Assembly (NCBI GenBank): GCA_902779135.1
Contig: CACZAR010000010.1
Coordinates: 1-32,614 of the forward strand
Reading direction: 5' to 3'
Length of the DNA: 32,614 bases
DNA from: an uncultured Coriobacteriaceae bacterium
GTDB lineage: Bacteria > Actinomycetota > Coriobacteriia > Coriobacteriales > Eggerthellaceae
The notes under the pieces were generated by a model. That model was not told the origin of the DNA, ran no database searches, and saw only the letters and a program-made list of their open reading frames with translations. The translations under genes were made by a program, and so were the position numbers. Below are positions 23,329-32,030 of the stretch, piece after piece. How positions within the stretch are numbered: the first letter of the stretch is position 1; each line of letters begins with the position of its first letter.

Positions 23329-24744
23329 ATGCAGCACAAATCACTCGGCTTCATGCAGCTGGCAATCATTTGCGGATTCAGCTTTTACTATGCTTGGTAC
23401 CTTATTTCGTTCTTTGCATTGTTCGTCTCACCACCCGCTATCGCAACCTTCGTGGAGGTTCATGTCGGGCAGGTCGTGTTCTTCGGAGCGAGCGTGCTTG
23501 CCACGTTGGTGACACTCGTATTGTTCCGTCGGTCCAACAGCAGCATCATCGGACATGCAAAGCTTTTGATTTTGGCAACAGCGGTCTTGGGATTGGCCCT
23601 TCCCGCCCTCGTGATTGCGGGAAATCTCGTATCGTTCGCATCGTTGCCGCTGTTCTACGGCGCATGCTTCCTCTCAGGTGCATCAATGGCCATCGGTTTC
23701 ATGTTGTGGGAGAACCTCTCGACCCAGGGCTATCTGAACAAGGGCGTCTTGGCGCATGGCACGATTTTCTGCGCGGGTGGCATCGTCTTCCTCTGCGCTG
23801 CGCTGTTCCTTTCGAACCTCGATATGAGCTTGCTCGCATCACTCTTGCTAATCGCCAGCACAGCACTGCTCGCCTTCATCACACCACGCTGCAACACGAC
23901 CGAAAACAAGCCGATTGAACCGGTCAGGGACTATTTCAGGAAGGTCTGGAACATCGACGTGGTCGTCGTGGTGCTTAACATCTCGTTCGGATACGCCTTC
24001 ATCCTGCTTTTCGGTTACGACAAGACCTTGCTCGTGGCGACTATGGCCGCAGCTGTTGCGGCAGATCTCATCTTCTCGATCATATTTGGACGGGGAAAAT
24101 GGCTATTGTTCGCCGGCTCTGTGCGCGTTTGCGTGGCATTCGCCTCATGCGCCCTCATTCTGCTCGTCTTACCAGGAGAAACAACGAGCCTAGTCGCGCT
24201 TTGCATCCTGGTTGTCTTCTGGTTCATCTTCCGCACCATCAACGGCGGATCGCTTACCGATTTGGCGAACGCGCATAGCTTCCCAGTTCTCTATTCGTCG
24301 ACGCGGGGAAAGCTGTCTGCCAACGCTGGCTTCACCATCGGTCTTGGCCTGGGCGTCGCTGTGGTCGCCGCAGCCCAACCTGGAATCACAACGACCTACA
24401 TTCCACTCGCCCTCGTTGCGGCATTCATTTTCACAGCCCTGTTCCTCCTGCCCTTCGATGGGGAATCTGCCACAGCGGGCTACAAAACACTTGCGCTTGT
24501 CGACATGCACGTGCCGTATGAATCGGGAATCAAGCACATCTGCGAATCGGCAACGGAGCAGTATCGTCTTTCACCGCGTGAGTCCGAAGTGCTTGAATAC
24601 TTGGTCAAAGGCCGCAACGCCAAGCATGCAGCCGAGAAGCTATTCCTGAGCGAAAGCACTGTGAAGACGCATATATCGAACATCTACCGCAAAACGGGAG
24701 TCCATTCTCAGCAGGAACTTCTCGACAAGCTCGACAAGATATGA
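23329..24744 (+). CDS. Membrane-embedded LuxR-family regulator
   Basis: A 471-aa protein in which residues ~10-390 form many hydrophobic helices (about 12), and residues 412-471 form a LuxR helix-turn-helix: LSPRESEVLEYLVKGRNAKHAA, then SESTVKTHISNIYRKTGVHS. The ATG at 23329 follows GAGGGGG at a short spacing. This architecture, an MFS-like membrane part fused to a LuxR DNA-binding domain, is an expanded family in Eggerthellaceae and is known to control catechol dehydroxylase genes in response to their substrates. It is divergent from the 803-aa Mo operon, so that operon is its probable target. The membrane part presumably senses the ligand directly. Confidence 0.88.
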   Translation: MQHKSLGFMQLAIICGFSFYYAWYLISFFALFVSPPAIATFVEVHVGQVVFFGASVLATLVTLVLFRRSNSSIIGHAKLLILATAVLGLALPALVIAGNLVSFASLPLFYGACFLSGASMAIGFMLWENLSTQGYLNKGVLAHGTIFCAGGIVFLCAALFLSNLDMSLLASLLLIASTALLAFITPRCNTTENKPIEPVRDYFRKVWNIDVVVVVLNISFGYAFILLFGYDKTLLVATMAAAVAADLIFSIIFGRGKWLLFAGSVRVCVAFASCALILLVLPGETTSLVALCILVVFWFIFRTINGGSLTDLANAHSFPVLYSSTRGKLSANAGFTIGLGLGVAVVAAAQPGITTTYIPLALVAAFIFTALFLLPFDGESATAGYKTLALVDMHVPYESGIKHICESATEQYRLSPRESEVLEYLVKGRNAKHAAEKLFLSESTVKTHISNIYRKTGVHSQQELLDKLDKI

Positions 24745-24763
24745 TTGAGCGACAGCTCCAAGC

Positions 24764-25456
24764 TCAGTCCAACACACCACCGAGAAGCTCGTCGATTATC
24801 TCATCGGTCAAGAACGATTGGTCGTCTGGCGCGTAGCCATGTTCTTCGCGGTATCGCTGCAGCCTGACCTGGAATAGTGACTTGTTGAGCTTTCTTTCCA
24901 TCTGGGCATCGAATTCTATCTGCCTGAGCTGCTTTCCTGCCCGGACATTCGTCTCCATGAGCTTCGCTGGATCGGTTTCCAGGAACAGCCGCATGAGGAT
25001 CTCGCGCTCGCCAAGAAGGATGCGTGCAACGGTTTTGTGTTGACCGTCGAACACACGCACGCGTGAGCTGTCAACGCGCGCAAGGCATTGCTGCAGCTGG
25101 GGGTTCCCACTTGCAAACTCGCGGATGAGATTAATCAAGTTCAAGTTCACGGGACGCGGGTTGATGAGCTCATCATGATGGATGTACTCGATGGGCAAAA
25201 CAAGAAACACTGAGCGCTCGCCAGAAAGCGCGTCCTCGAACACCTCAGAACAGCGGCTTTCGCCATCGATCTCATAGTGTATGAATCGCTTGTCTTCGGA
25301 ATACTCCCATGCAAAATCACACTGCGCCCCGCCATAGCGCTGCAGCACGTCAGCAAGCGTGATCACTCGATGCCCCGACTTGCTCTGCTCTTCAAGTTTG
25401 ATGGACTCGAGCGCCTCTTCGGCGCACTTCAGCTGAGCCTCATTTCGAACTGCCAT
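24764..25456 (-). CDS. DGQHR-motif (DndB/ParB-like) protein, orphan
   Basis: A 230-aa protein with DGQHKTVARILLG near residue 138, matching the DGQHR signature of DndB-like proteins, which share a ParB-type fold. After it come RLFLETDPAKLMETNVRAGKQL, similar to the segment that follows the motif in that family, and a charged C-terminus. DndB proteins regulate phosphorothioate DNA-modification systems, but no dnd genes are nearby, and full-length DndB is longer (about 350-380 residues). It may be a stand-alone relative from a mobile element or defence island. The ATG at 25456 has a poor ribosome site (GAGGGGGG 15 bases away), so a truncated 5' end is possible. It converges with the LuxR gene with a 19-base gap. 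Confidence 0.6.
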   Translation of the reverse strand: MAVRNEAQLKCAEEALESIKLEEQSKSGHRVITLADVLQRYGGAQCDFAWEYSEDKRFIHYEIDGESRCSEVFEDALSGERSVFLVLPIEYIHHDELINPRPVNLNLINLIREFASGNPQLQQCLARVDSSRVRVFDGQHKTVARILLGEREILMRLFLETDPAKLMETNVRAGKQLRQIEFDAQMERKLNKSLFQVRLQRYREEHGYAPDDQSFLTDEIIDELLGGVLD

Positions 25457-25486
25457 GTTTATCGCCCAATTCCCCCCTCAAACAAA

Positions 25487-25521
25487 TCGCCGGCAATGCT
25501 TCACACATGCATTGCCGGCGA
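25487..25521 (-). terminator. Terminator-like hairpin upstream of the DGQHR gene
   Basis: TCGCCGGCAATGC (25487-25499) pairs perfectly with GCATTGCCGGCGA (25509-25521), a 13-bp stem with a 9-base loop. The minus strand continues TTTGTTTG, a broken T-tract. It sits 30 bases before the DGQHR start, the place of an attenuator. Confidence 0.65.
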
Positions 25522-25529
25522 CTACCGAG

Positions 25530-25680
25530 AAAAGTGAGACCGCTCCTGGAGTCGCGGACCTCGTCTGAACGGTTCCGTTTACCCTCCCCATCCCACTGGG
25601 TAGCTCGCCGTCCCTCCCGGCGAACATCGGATTTTCAGTTCCGAACGATTGCAATCTTATGCCGTGTGCAAAACTGACCC
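25530..25680 (-). ncRNA. Possible structured leader RNA (unidentified)
   Basis: Read on the minus strand, this stretch before the terminator-like hairpin contains several complementary pairs: TCAGTT with AACTGA (long range), the palindrome GATTGCAATC, CGCCG-ggaggga-CGGCG, and AACGG-aa-CCGTT. The dense self-complementarity plus a downstream terminator and gene is the layout of a riboswitch or attenuator. I could not match it to a known class; a T-box, cobalamin or c-di-GMP aptamer was not convincingly present. Bases 25681-25776 show nothing else. Confidence 0.3.
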
Positions 25681-25776
25681 TCATTACAATCGAACCGATT
25701 TCGACAAATTCTTTCCCTCATATTTTCGACGTTATCCCATTGGCGCTGTTCAGCGCCTCATCCTTGAAGTATGACC

Positions 25777-25817
25777 ACAAAGCAAAGGGGCGCCCATCTC
25801 GCCAGACGAGCGCCCCT
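25777..25817 (-). terminator. Intrinsic terminator of pntAB
   Basis: AGGGGCGC (25786-25793) and GCGCCCCT (25810-25817) form an 8-bp stem with a nested CTCG/CGAG pair inside the loop. The minus strand continues TTTGCTTTG. It lies 18 bases beyond the pntB stop. Confidence 0.75.
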
Positions 25818-25835
25818 CCGCTGAAACAGCAATCG

Positions 25836-27263
25836 TTACAACGCCGCGATGATGGCCTCTACGCTTCCTTTCGCATCTCCAAGCAGCATGTCGGTGTTGT
25901 CGTTGTAGAAAAGCGGGTTCACAACACCTGCGTAGCCAGCATTGCCCATGCTGCGCTTGAATGCGATGACATGGTTGGCCTCCCACACTTTGAGGACCGG
26001 CATGCCGGCGATGGGGCTGCCCGGCTCAGTCAGCGCCGAGGGGTTGACAGTATCGTTCGCGCCGATGACGAGCACCTCGTCGACTTCGCCGAAGTCGTCG
26101 TTGATCTCATCCATCTCGAAAACGGCATCGTAAGGCACCTTGGCTTCGGCCAAGAGCACGTTCATGTGACCGGGCATGCGACCTGCCACCGGATGGATGC
26201 CGAACTTGACGTCCACGCCGCGCTCTTTGAGCTTGCGCGTGAGGTCGGCAACTGGGAACTGGGCTTGAGCCACTGCCATGCCATACCCTGGAGTGATGAC
26301 AACGGTCTTTGCGGCCTTGAGTGCCGTAGCCGCTTCTTCTGCCGTGATCTCGGTATGGGTGCCGTAATCCTTCTGTTCTCCGCTACCAGCAGTGGCACCA
26401 TCGCCGAACCCGCCGAGGATAACGCTTGCAAACGAGCGGTTCATGCCCTTGCACATGATGTAGCTGAGGTATGCACCCGAAGAGCCGACGAGCGAGCCCG
26501 TGATGATGAGCAGGTCATTGCCCAGCGTGAAGCCGGCCATGGCCGCTGCCCAGCCTGAGTACGAGTTGAGCATCGAGACGACAACCGGCATGTCACCGCC
26601 ACCGATGGCAAGCACCAGATGAGCTCCGAGGACGAGCGAGACCACCGTGATGATAATCAGCGGCACGAGGCCAGCTTCCACGCCCGTCGTGTTGATGAGC
26701 CAACCGATGCACGCCAAGCACACGAGCACCATGATGGCGTTGATCGCATTCCGCCCGGGAATCATGAGCGGTTTGCCGGAAATCTTGGCCGACAGCTTGA
26801 GGAACGCCACAATGGAGCCCGTAAACGTCACGGCACCGATGAAGATGGCAAGCCCAACCTCGCCCAGATGATAGGCGTTCATGGCACCCTGGAAATGACC
26901 ACCCGGCTCGATGAAGAACGAGTTGAAGCCGACGAGCACAGCAGCCAAACCCACGAACTGGTGCAGCATGGCCACAAGCTGCGGCATCTCGGTCATTTGG
27001 ACCTTGACCGCACGCCATACGCCGATAGCGGCGCCGATGGCAATGCCCACGACCATGAGCCCAGCTGTCTGAGCGGCAATTTCAGCATTACCTGCAAGCG
27101 TGACCACAATGACGGCCACGAGCGCAAGCGCCATGCCGCAGACGCCGAACAGGTTTCCGCGATTTGCGGTCTTCTGTTGGGAGAGGCCCGCCAATGCCAG
27201 GATGAACAGCAAGCCTGCCAAGATGTAGGCAAGCATCTCGAATTGAGTCAACATCTCCAGCAT
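25836..27263 (-). CDS. pntB: NAD(P) transhydrogenase subunit beta
   Basis: A 475-aa membrane subunit of the proton-translocating transhydrogenase, which uses the proton-motive force to reduce NADP+ with NADH. The first ~290 residues hold about nine helices. The NADP(H)-binding domain follows, with [37 protein letters not shown] and [12 protein letters not shown], all hallmarks of PntB. Length matches the family (about 460-480). It starts one base after the pntA stop, so translation is coupled. The NADPH supply may matter for the NAD(P)H-linked redox modules elsewhere in the window (inference). Confidence 0.95.
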   Translation of the reverse strand: MLEMLTQFEMLAYILAGLLFILALAGLSQQKTANRGNLFGVCGMALALVAVIVVTLAGNAEIAAQTAGLMVVGIAIGAAIGVWRAVKVQMTEMPQLVAMLHQFVGLAAVLVGFNSFFIEPGGHFQGAMNAYHLGEVGLAIFIGAVTFTGSIVAFLKLSAKISGKPLMIPGRNAINAIMVLVCLACIGWLINTTGVEAGLVPLIIITVVSLVLGAHLVLAIGGGDMPVVVSMLNSYSGWAAAMAGFTLGNDLLIITGSLVGSSGAYLSYIMCKGMNRSFASVILGGFGDGATAGSGEQKDYGTHTEITAEEAATALKAAKTVVITPGYGMAVAQAQFPVADLTRKLKERGVDVKFGIHPVAGRMPGHMNVLLAEAKVPYDAVFEMDEINDDFGEVDEVLVIGANDTVNPSALTEPGSPIAGMPVLKVWEANHVIAFKRSMGNAGYAGVVNPLFYNDNTDMLLGDAKGSVEAIIAAL

Positions 27264-27264
27264 G

Positions 27265-28743
27265 TTACTCAGAGCTCCGTTCGAACATCTTGAGCATGCG
27301 GTCTGTAACCAGGAAGCCGCCGAAGATGTTGATGGAGGCGATAGTCATCGCTATGAAGGCCAACACCACCACAACCGGATTGTCGAAATTGACTATCTGC
27401 AGCAACGCGCCGACGATGATGATGCCCGAAATCGCATTCGTCTCGGACATGAGCGGCGTATGCAACGAGTGGGTCACGTTCGTGATGACGTAGAACCCCA
27501 CTACGCAGGCAAGCATGAATACGATGAAATGGTTTGCCATCTCAGGTGGCGCACCAACGATGAGCGCAACTGCCAAGATACCCACGAGCACTTTCCACCA
27601 ATGCTTTTGGAATGCAGACTTTTCGGGTTTCGGCTCAGGCTCAGCCGCCTCTGCCTCTGCAACCGCTGCAGGAGCGGCGGAGACCTTCACGGGAGGCGGC
27701 GGCCACATGATATCGCCGTCGAGCGTAACAGCCACGCCACGCTGAACCTCGTCTTCCATGTCGAGCTTCAGCACACCGTCCTTCTCGGGCGTGGCCAACT
27801 TGAGGAAGTTCACGATGTTCTGGCCGAACAGCTGCGAAGCTTGACCCGGCATGCGGGAAGGCAAGTCGGTGTAGCCTACGATCTTCACACCGTTGTCTGT
27901 GACTACAACCTCACCTGGCCGCGACAACTCGCAGTTGCCACCCAGGGGCGACGCACCCATATCCACCACGATGGACCCAGGCTTCATGCCCGCAACGGCC
28001 TCGGCTGTGATGAGCAGGGGCGCCGGACGTCCTGGCACGGCCGCCGTCGTGATGACGATGTCGTTCAAAGCCGCCTGCTCGGTGTAAACCGCCAACGTAA
28101 GCTTTTGCTGCTCCTCGTCGAGGGCTTTGGCATAGCCGTCGGATGACTGCTGTTTCACCGGGATTTCCACGAACGTGCCACCAAGAGATTCGACTTGGTC
28201 GGCCACTTCGGGACGTACGTCGGTAGCCGAAACCTGCGCGCCCATACTGCCCGCCGTGCCGATGGCCGCCAAACCTTGGCCGGTGAACGTGCGGCCGAAC
28301 TCGTTTGCCGCCTCGATGACCGCACGATAACCTGCCACGTTCATCATCGAGGAGCGCACATCGAGCGATTGCGCACGCGAGATGCGCGGCACCGCATCCA
28401 TTGCAAGCGCCGTGATGCCCATGTCGTGGAACTTGTTGATGAGCTCATCGTTGCCCCACGGGCTCATGCGCGCAATCAACGTAGATCCTGGCTTCATGAG
28501 CGAAAGCTCGGCATCGGTAGGCGTATCCAAGCACGTTACGATATCCGACGACCACACATCCTCTTTCGGGAGGATGGATGCTCCTGCCGCTTCGTATGCA
28601 TCGTCAAAGTAGCTAGCGCTCACGCCTGCACCCGATTCGACGCACACGTCATAACCCAACTTGATAAGCTTTCCGACGGTATCGGGCGAAGCCGCTACGA
28701 GCGTTTGCGCCTCGTATGGCTCTTTGGGTATGCCGATTCGCAT
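27265..28743 (-). CDS. pntA: NAD(P) transhydrogenase subunit alpha
   Basis: A 492-aa subunit that binds NAD(H) and carries four membrane helices at its C-terminus, so the alpha1 and alpha2 parts are fused as in E. coli PntA. The N-terminus [22 protein letters not shown] is diagnostic. The NAD site is [23 protein letters not shown] around residue 170-190. A Pro/Ala/Glu-rich linker ([20 protein letters not shown]) precedes the first membrane helix. The ATG at 28743 has an AAGGAGG site four bases away; the frame remains open far upstream only because it runs antisense through the radical SAM gene. It is divergent from that gene across 135 bases that contain a GTATAC-centred AT-rich patch (28788-28793) but no clear minus-strand -35. 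Confidence 0.95.
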   Translation of the reverse strand: MRIGIPKEPYEAQTLVAASPDTVGKLIKLGYDVCVESGAGVSASYFDDAYEAAGASILPKEDVWSSDIVTCLDTPTDAELSLMKPGSTLIARMSPWGNDELINKFHDMGITALAMDAVPRISRAQSLDVRSSMMNVAGYRAVIEAANEFGRTFTGQGLAAIGTAGSMGAQVSATDVRPEVADQVESLGGTFVEIPVKQQSSDGYAKALDEEQQKLTLAVYTEQAALNDIVITTAAVPGRPAPLLITAEAVAGMKPGSIVVDMGASPLGGNCELSRPGEVVVTDNGVKIVGYTDLPSRMPGQASQLFGQNIVNFLKLATPEKDGVLKLDMEDEVQRGVAVTLDGDIMWPPPPVKVSAAPAAVAEAEAAEPEPKPEKSAFQKHWWKVLVGILAVALIVGAPPEMANHFIVFMLACVVGFYVITNVTHSLHTPLMSETNAISGIIIVGALLQIVNFDNPVVVVLAFIAMTIASINIFGGFLVTDRMLKMFERSSE

Positions 28744-28878
28744 GTTGCCTCCTTCTGAGTACACTTCGCCCACTGCATCGTTTCTCCGTATACTAGAACA
28801 GTCTCTCAAGCGCAGGCGCGAGAAACGCAACAAACTCACTGCTATACTGAAGGCGGTTTTAAATAGGAAAGGCCCATC

Positions 28879-29766
28879 ATGCACATCGAGCAGCCACAGC
28901 ATCGACCGCCGCAGGATATGAACTGCCCCATGCTGCAAATCGTCACCGGCTGTTCGCACGGCAAATGCCATTTCTGCGACATCTTCAACGGCATTCCCTT
29001 CCAAATGTCGCCTATGGAAGAAATTATCGAGGACATCGAGGAGATCGCCCGCACGGCCATGAGCACAACGAGGCGTATTTATCTGACGGGCGGAAACCCC
29101 TTCGCGCTTTCGAAGAACCGCTTGTTTGAGGTGTTCGACGAAATCGAAAAGCGCATGCCGCAGGTCAACAGTTACGGCGGGTTTTGCCGCATCATGGACA
29201 TCGCCCGCAAGAGCGATGAGGACTTGCGTGCACTTGCAGAACGCGGCGTGAACGACATCACAATCGGTGCCGAAGGCGGAAACGACGAGGCGTTCGCTTT
29301 CATGGAAAAGGGCCACACGGCGGCCGACATCATCGAGCAGAGCAAACGCCTGCACGAGGCTGGCATCGATTTCACATTCTTCTACCTCGTGGGCATGGCA
29401 GGTGCCGGGCAAGGCCAGAAGAACGCCATCGAGACCGCGCGCGTGTTCAGCGAAGCTCGCCCGAAACGCGTGCTTGTCGTCTGCATGACACCCACGCCAA
29501 CGTGGCCGCTTGCCGCCGATATCGCTGCCGGCCGTTGGGCGCCCCCGACCGAAATCGAAATGTGCGAAGAAATCCGCACGTTTGTCGAGCGCATCGATTG
29601 CGAGTGCTTCATAAACGCGGCGCACGATACCGACATCATCCGCTTCGAAGGCGGCATCCCCAAGAACCGCGAGGGCATGCTCGAGTTGCTCGACAACATG
29701 ATCCCCAAAGTGAACGAGAAAGCCGCCCGCACGATGCGCGAGATGCTGCATCGCGCAACGTTCTAG
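28879..29766 (+). CDS. Radical SAM protein
   Basis: A 295-aa radical SAM enzyme. The cluster motif is C25-x4-C30-x2-C33 ([11 protein letters not shown]), the spacing seen in the 'GC.H..C.FC' branch rather than the textbook x3. A TGGNP segment near residue 73 resembles the GGEP SAM-binding motif, and [10 protein letters not shown] near 130 is the usual second-half strand. No extra Cys-rich SPASM domain follows, though C-terminal cysteines occur at MCEE and CECF. The ATG at 28879 has AGGAAAGG upstream, and a TATACT -10 candidate lies at 28843-28848. Members of this branch are mostly uncharacterised, and the reaction is unknown. Its neighbour, 49 bases downstream, is a metallophosphoesterase. 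Confidence 0.85.
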   Translation: MHIEQPQHRPPQDMNCPMLQIVTGCSHGKCHFCDIFNGIPFQMSPMEEIIEDIEEIARTAMSTTRRIYLTGGNPFALSKNRLFEVFDEIEKRMPQVNSYGGFCRIMDIARKSDEDLRALAERGVNDITIGAEGGNDEAFAFMEKGHTAADIIEQSKRLHEAGIDFTFFYLVGMAGAGQGQKNAIETARVFSEARPKRVLVVCMTPTPTWPLAADIAAGRWAPPTEIEMCEEIRTFVERIDCECFINAAHDTDIIRFEGGIPKNREGMLELLDNMIPKVNEKAARTMREMLHRATF

Positions 29767-29794
29767 CCAAAAGGGACTGTTCAGTTTTGGCTAG
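29763..29794 (+). promoter_or_regulatory. Perfect hairpin overlapping the radical SAM stop codon
   Basis: CTAGCCAAAA (29763-29772) and TTTTGGCTAG (29785-29794) are exact complements around a 12-base loop. The left arm contains the TAG stop, and the right arm is 22 bases before the next start. No T-run follows, so it is probably an mRNA processing or stability element rather than a terminator. Confidence 0.55.
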
Positions 29795-29815
29795 CTTACA
29801 GGTGATAAGAGCGCT

Positions 29816-30355
29816 ATGACAACCATCGGAGTGATATCGGACACACACGGAAGCCTGCATCAGGGGGCCTATGAGGCGCTTGCCGATTGCGACTACATCA
29901 TCCATGCCGGCGATATCTGCAACCCGGGCATCAGCCGCGAGCTCGAGACGCTGGCACCCGTCTATGCGGTGCTGGGCAACAACGACTACAACGAGTACGG
30001 CCCGCATGTTGGCCGTTTCGCCAAGCCCGTCATCGAAGGCGTGCGCTTCCTCGTGGCCCACTACCCCAACGACGTGCGCATCACGCCATTGGGCGGCAAA
30101 GCGCTCGAGCCAGGAGAGCCGATTCCCAACATCTGCATCCATGGGCACACGCACATACCGCGCCTCGAGTATGGCGCAGACGCACGTCCAGTTGATTTCA
30201 TCTTGAATCCCGGATCTGCCACGTTACCGCGCGGGGGTTTCCAACGCACCATTGCGAAAATCGAAATCATCAACACGCGTGTGCGCTCGATTCGTATCGA
30301 GACCTTTTCAGGCGAGCTTGTCATGGGCATCGAGCCCGACCCGATCAACGCCTAG
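29816..30355 (+). CDS. YfcE/MJ0936-type metallophosphoesterase
   Basis: A 179-aa calcineurin-like phosphodiesterase with all metal-binding motifs in order: SDTHG at residue 8, HAGD near 30, GNND near 54, an AHYP where the family has GH-P, and GHTH near 109. Two metal ions would be held by Asp, His and Asn side chains. Length is typical for the YfcE/MJ0936 group, which hydrolyses phosphodiesters in vitro; the physiological substrate is unclear. The ATG at 29816 follows AGGTGA. It converges with the ABC1 kinase gene, with a single base between the two stops and no terminator. Confidence 0.9.
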   Translation: MTTIGVISDTHGSLHQGAYEALADCDYIIHAGDICNPGISRELETLAPVYAVLGNNDYNEYGPHVGRFAKPVIEGVRFLVAHYPNDVRITPLGGKALEPGEPIPNICIHGHTHIPRLEYGADARPVDFILNPGSATLPRGGFQRTIAKIEIINTRVRSIRIETFSGELVMGIEPDPINA

Positions 30356-30356
30356 A

Positions 30357-32012
30357 TCAGCCGTAACGCCAGATATCGATAATCACCCAAACTGACAGGA
30401 CAAATGCGCCTGCGAACCCGAAGAACGAGAAGAACGGCACACCGAACACCTCATAGTCGCCGCCGTACGGCGCAATGATGCTCGCACCTATGAACAACCC
30501 CGCCACGATGATGGCGATGGCCATACGGTTCATGATGCGCGACAAGCCGGAAATCGGCTCGCCCGCCCCAAGCATTTCCATGTTGACCTTCAGCTGCCCG
30601 CGCGTGAGCATGCGGAGAGCTTCGCCGGAATACGCGGCCGCCTGAGCCGCGCCAACCGACGCCTTGCGCATGTCGAGCGCCATGTCCTGCGCAGTTTCCT
30701 TCAGCACTTCGGTCGGATCCATCGAGCGCCTGAGGTGGTTGTTGATGATGCTCGCCACGTTCTCGTTCTCGATGAACTCGGCGACCGTGCCCTCGATGGT
30801 GACGATACCGCGCGACACGTTGGTGACCGACGTGGGAAGCACCACCTGGCTCATGCGCGTCACGTTCATGACGTCGACGAGCAGTTGACCGACATCGAGG
30901 TCGCCGACGTCGCACGACGCATAACTCGCAAGCAGCAAGTCAAGATCGGCCAACATACGCGAATGGTCGATTGCCGCATTGTCTTTCTGAACCGCGAACG
31001 ACAAAAGTGCGTCCTTGAGCTTGCCCGGGTCCTGCGCACCCACTGCTTCGACGATTGTGCCAAATGCGGCGCGTTCGGCCGGCGTGAGCCTGCCCATGAT
31101 GCCCAAGTCGAGATAGACGACCTTGCCTCCACGCACGGTGATGTTGCCCGGATGCGGATCGGCGTGGAAGAAGCCGTGGTCGAGAATCTGGGCAGCATAG
31201 TTGTCGAGCATCTTCTCGCCAATTTCTTCAAGATTGTATCCTTCGGCTACAAGCCTCTCGTGGTCATAGATGGGAATGCCCTCAATGTATTCCATGACCA
31301 GGCAGTACTCGCTGCACAGCTGGGGATAGACTCTCGGGCAGTCTATGAATGCAACATCCTTGTTGAGCTCGCGGAACAGCAGCAGGTTCTCGGCTTCGAT
31401 TTCGAAATCGGTCTCGTCGAGGAACGTATGCCACATCTCCTCGACAACCTCCGACAAGTCGACCATCTGCACGCTCGAAGACAAGAAGCGCTCCGCTCGT
31501 CGCGCCATGACGCGCATGATGTCGATGTCTTGCGCCATCGTTGCCTTCACGCCCGGGCGCTGCACTTTGATAGCCACGACATCGCCATTTGACAGTATTG
31601 CCCTGTGAACCTGGGCCAGCGATGCACTGCCAAGCGGCTTGGGATCGATATCGGTGAAGATGCTGTCGAGCTCTTCTCCGAATATCGCCACGAGAGCTTC
31701 CTTCACTTGGTCGAATGGCAGAGGGTCGCATTCCGTCTGCAATTTGGCCAGCTCTTCACAATATGCTTTCGGCAGAATCTCCGATCGCGTCGAGAGCGTC
31801 TGTCCGATTTTCACGAAACTGGGCCCGAGCTCTTCGAGCATCTCACGGAACTCAACCGGAGTGAAACCTCTAAGAAAATGGTGTTTCGAGGCTATAGAAG
31901 ACAGCTCGCGCAGACGCCTCGAGCGCGATTTTCGATTCAGATTGAATTTATCTTCGGGATCGAGCTGGCCGCCCTTCCCGAAGAAATGGTTGAGAAGCGT
32001 ATTGCTGGCCAT
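30357..32012 (-). CDS. ABC1/UbiB-family atypical kinase
   Basis: A 551-aa protein of the UbiB/AarF/ABC1 family, atypical kinases or ATPases linked to isoprenoid-quinone or lipid handling. Diagnostic segments are present: GPSFVKIGQTLSTRSEILP (KxGQ motif, residue ~63), GSASLAQVH (Ala-rich loop, ~127), AIKVQRP (catalytic Lys, ~147), FHADPHPGN (catalytic loop, ~287) and LDLGIMG (DFG equivalent, ~305). Two C-terminal hydrophobic helices (~490-550) anchor it in the membrane. The ribosome site is weak and the gene starts 18 bases after a phasin-like gene, suggesting coupling. In an anaerobe a role in menaquinone or lipid metabolism is more plausible than ubiquinone synthesis (inference). Confidence 0.9.
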   Translation of the reverse strand: MASNTLLNHFFGKGGQLDPEDKFNLNRKSRSRRLRELSSIASKHHFLRGFTPVEFREMLEELGPSFVKIGQTLSTRSEILPKAYCEELAKLQTECDPLPFDQVKEALVAIFGEELDSIFTDIDPKPLGSASLAQVHRAILSNGDVVAIKVQRPGVKATMAQDIDIMRVMARRAERFLSSSVQMVDLSEVVEEMWHTFLDETDFEIEAENLLLFRELNKDVAFIDCPRVYPQLCSEYCLVMEYIEGIPIYDHERLVAEGYNLEEIGEKMLDNYAAQILDHGFFHADPHPGNITVRGGKVVYLDLGIMGRLTPAERAAFGTIVEAVGAQDPGKLKDALLSFAVQKDNAAIDHSRMLADLDLLLASYASCDVGDLDVGQLLVDVMNVTRMSQVVLPTSVTNVSRGIVTIEGTVAEFIENENVASIINNHLRRSMDPTEVLKETAQDMALDMRKASVGAAQAAAYSGEALRMLTRGQLKVNMEMLGAGEPISGLSRIMNRMAIAIIVAGLFIGASIIAPYGGDYEVFGVPFFSFFGFAGAFVLSVWVIIDIWRYG

Positions 32013-32030
32013 GATGGAAGCGTCGATCGG

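Noticed and set aside
24764-25456. A phosphorothioate (dnd) modification system
   Set aside because: Only a DGQHR-type protein is present; no cysteine desulfurase or other dnd gene lies in the window.
25530-25680. Cobalamin, T-box or c-di-GMP riboswitch
   Set aside because: Isolated similarities (an AGGAG box, a CCGCG near a T-box-like site) were seen, but the conserved cores and their order are missing, and the downstream gene does not fit.
28744-29751. The long upstream extension of pntA
   Set aside because: It runs antisense through the radical SAM gene. The diagnostic N-terminus RIGIPKE begins at the ATG at 28743 with a strong ribosome site.
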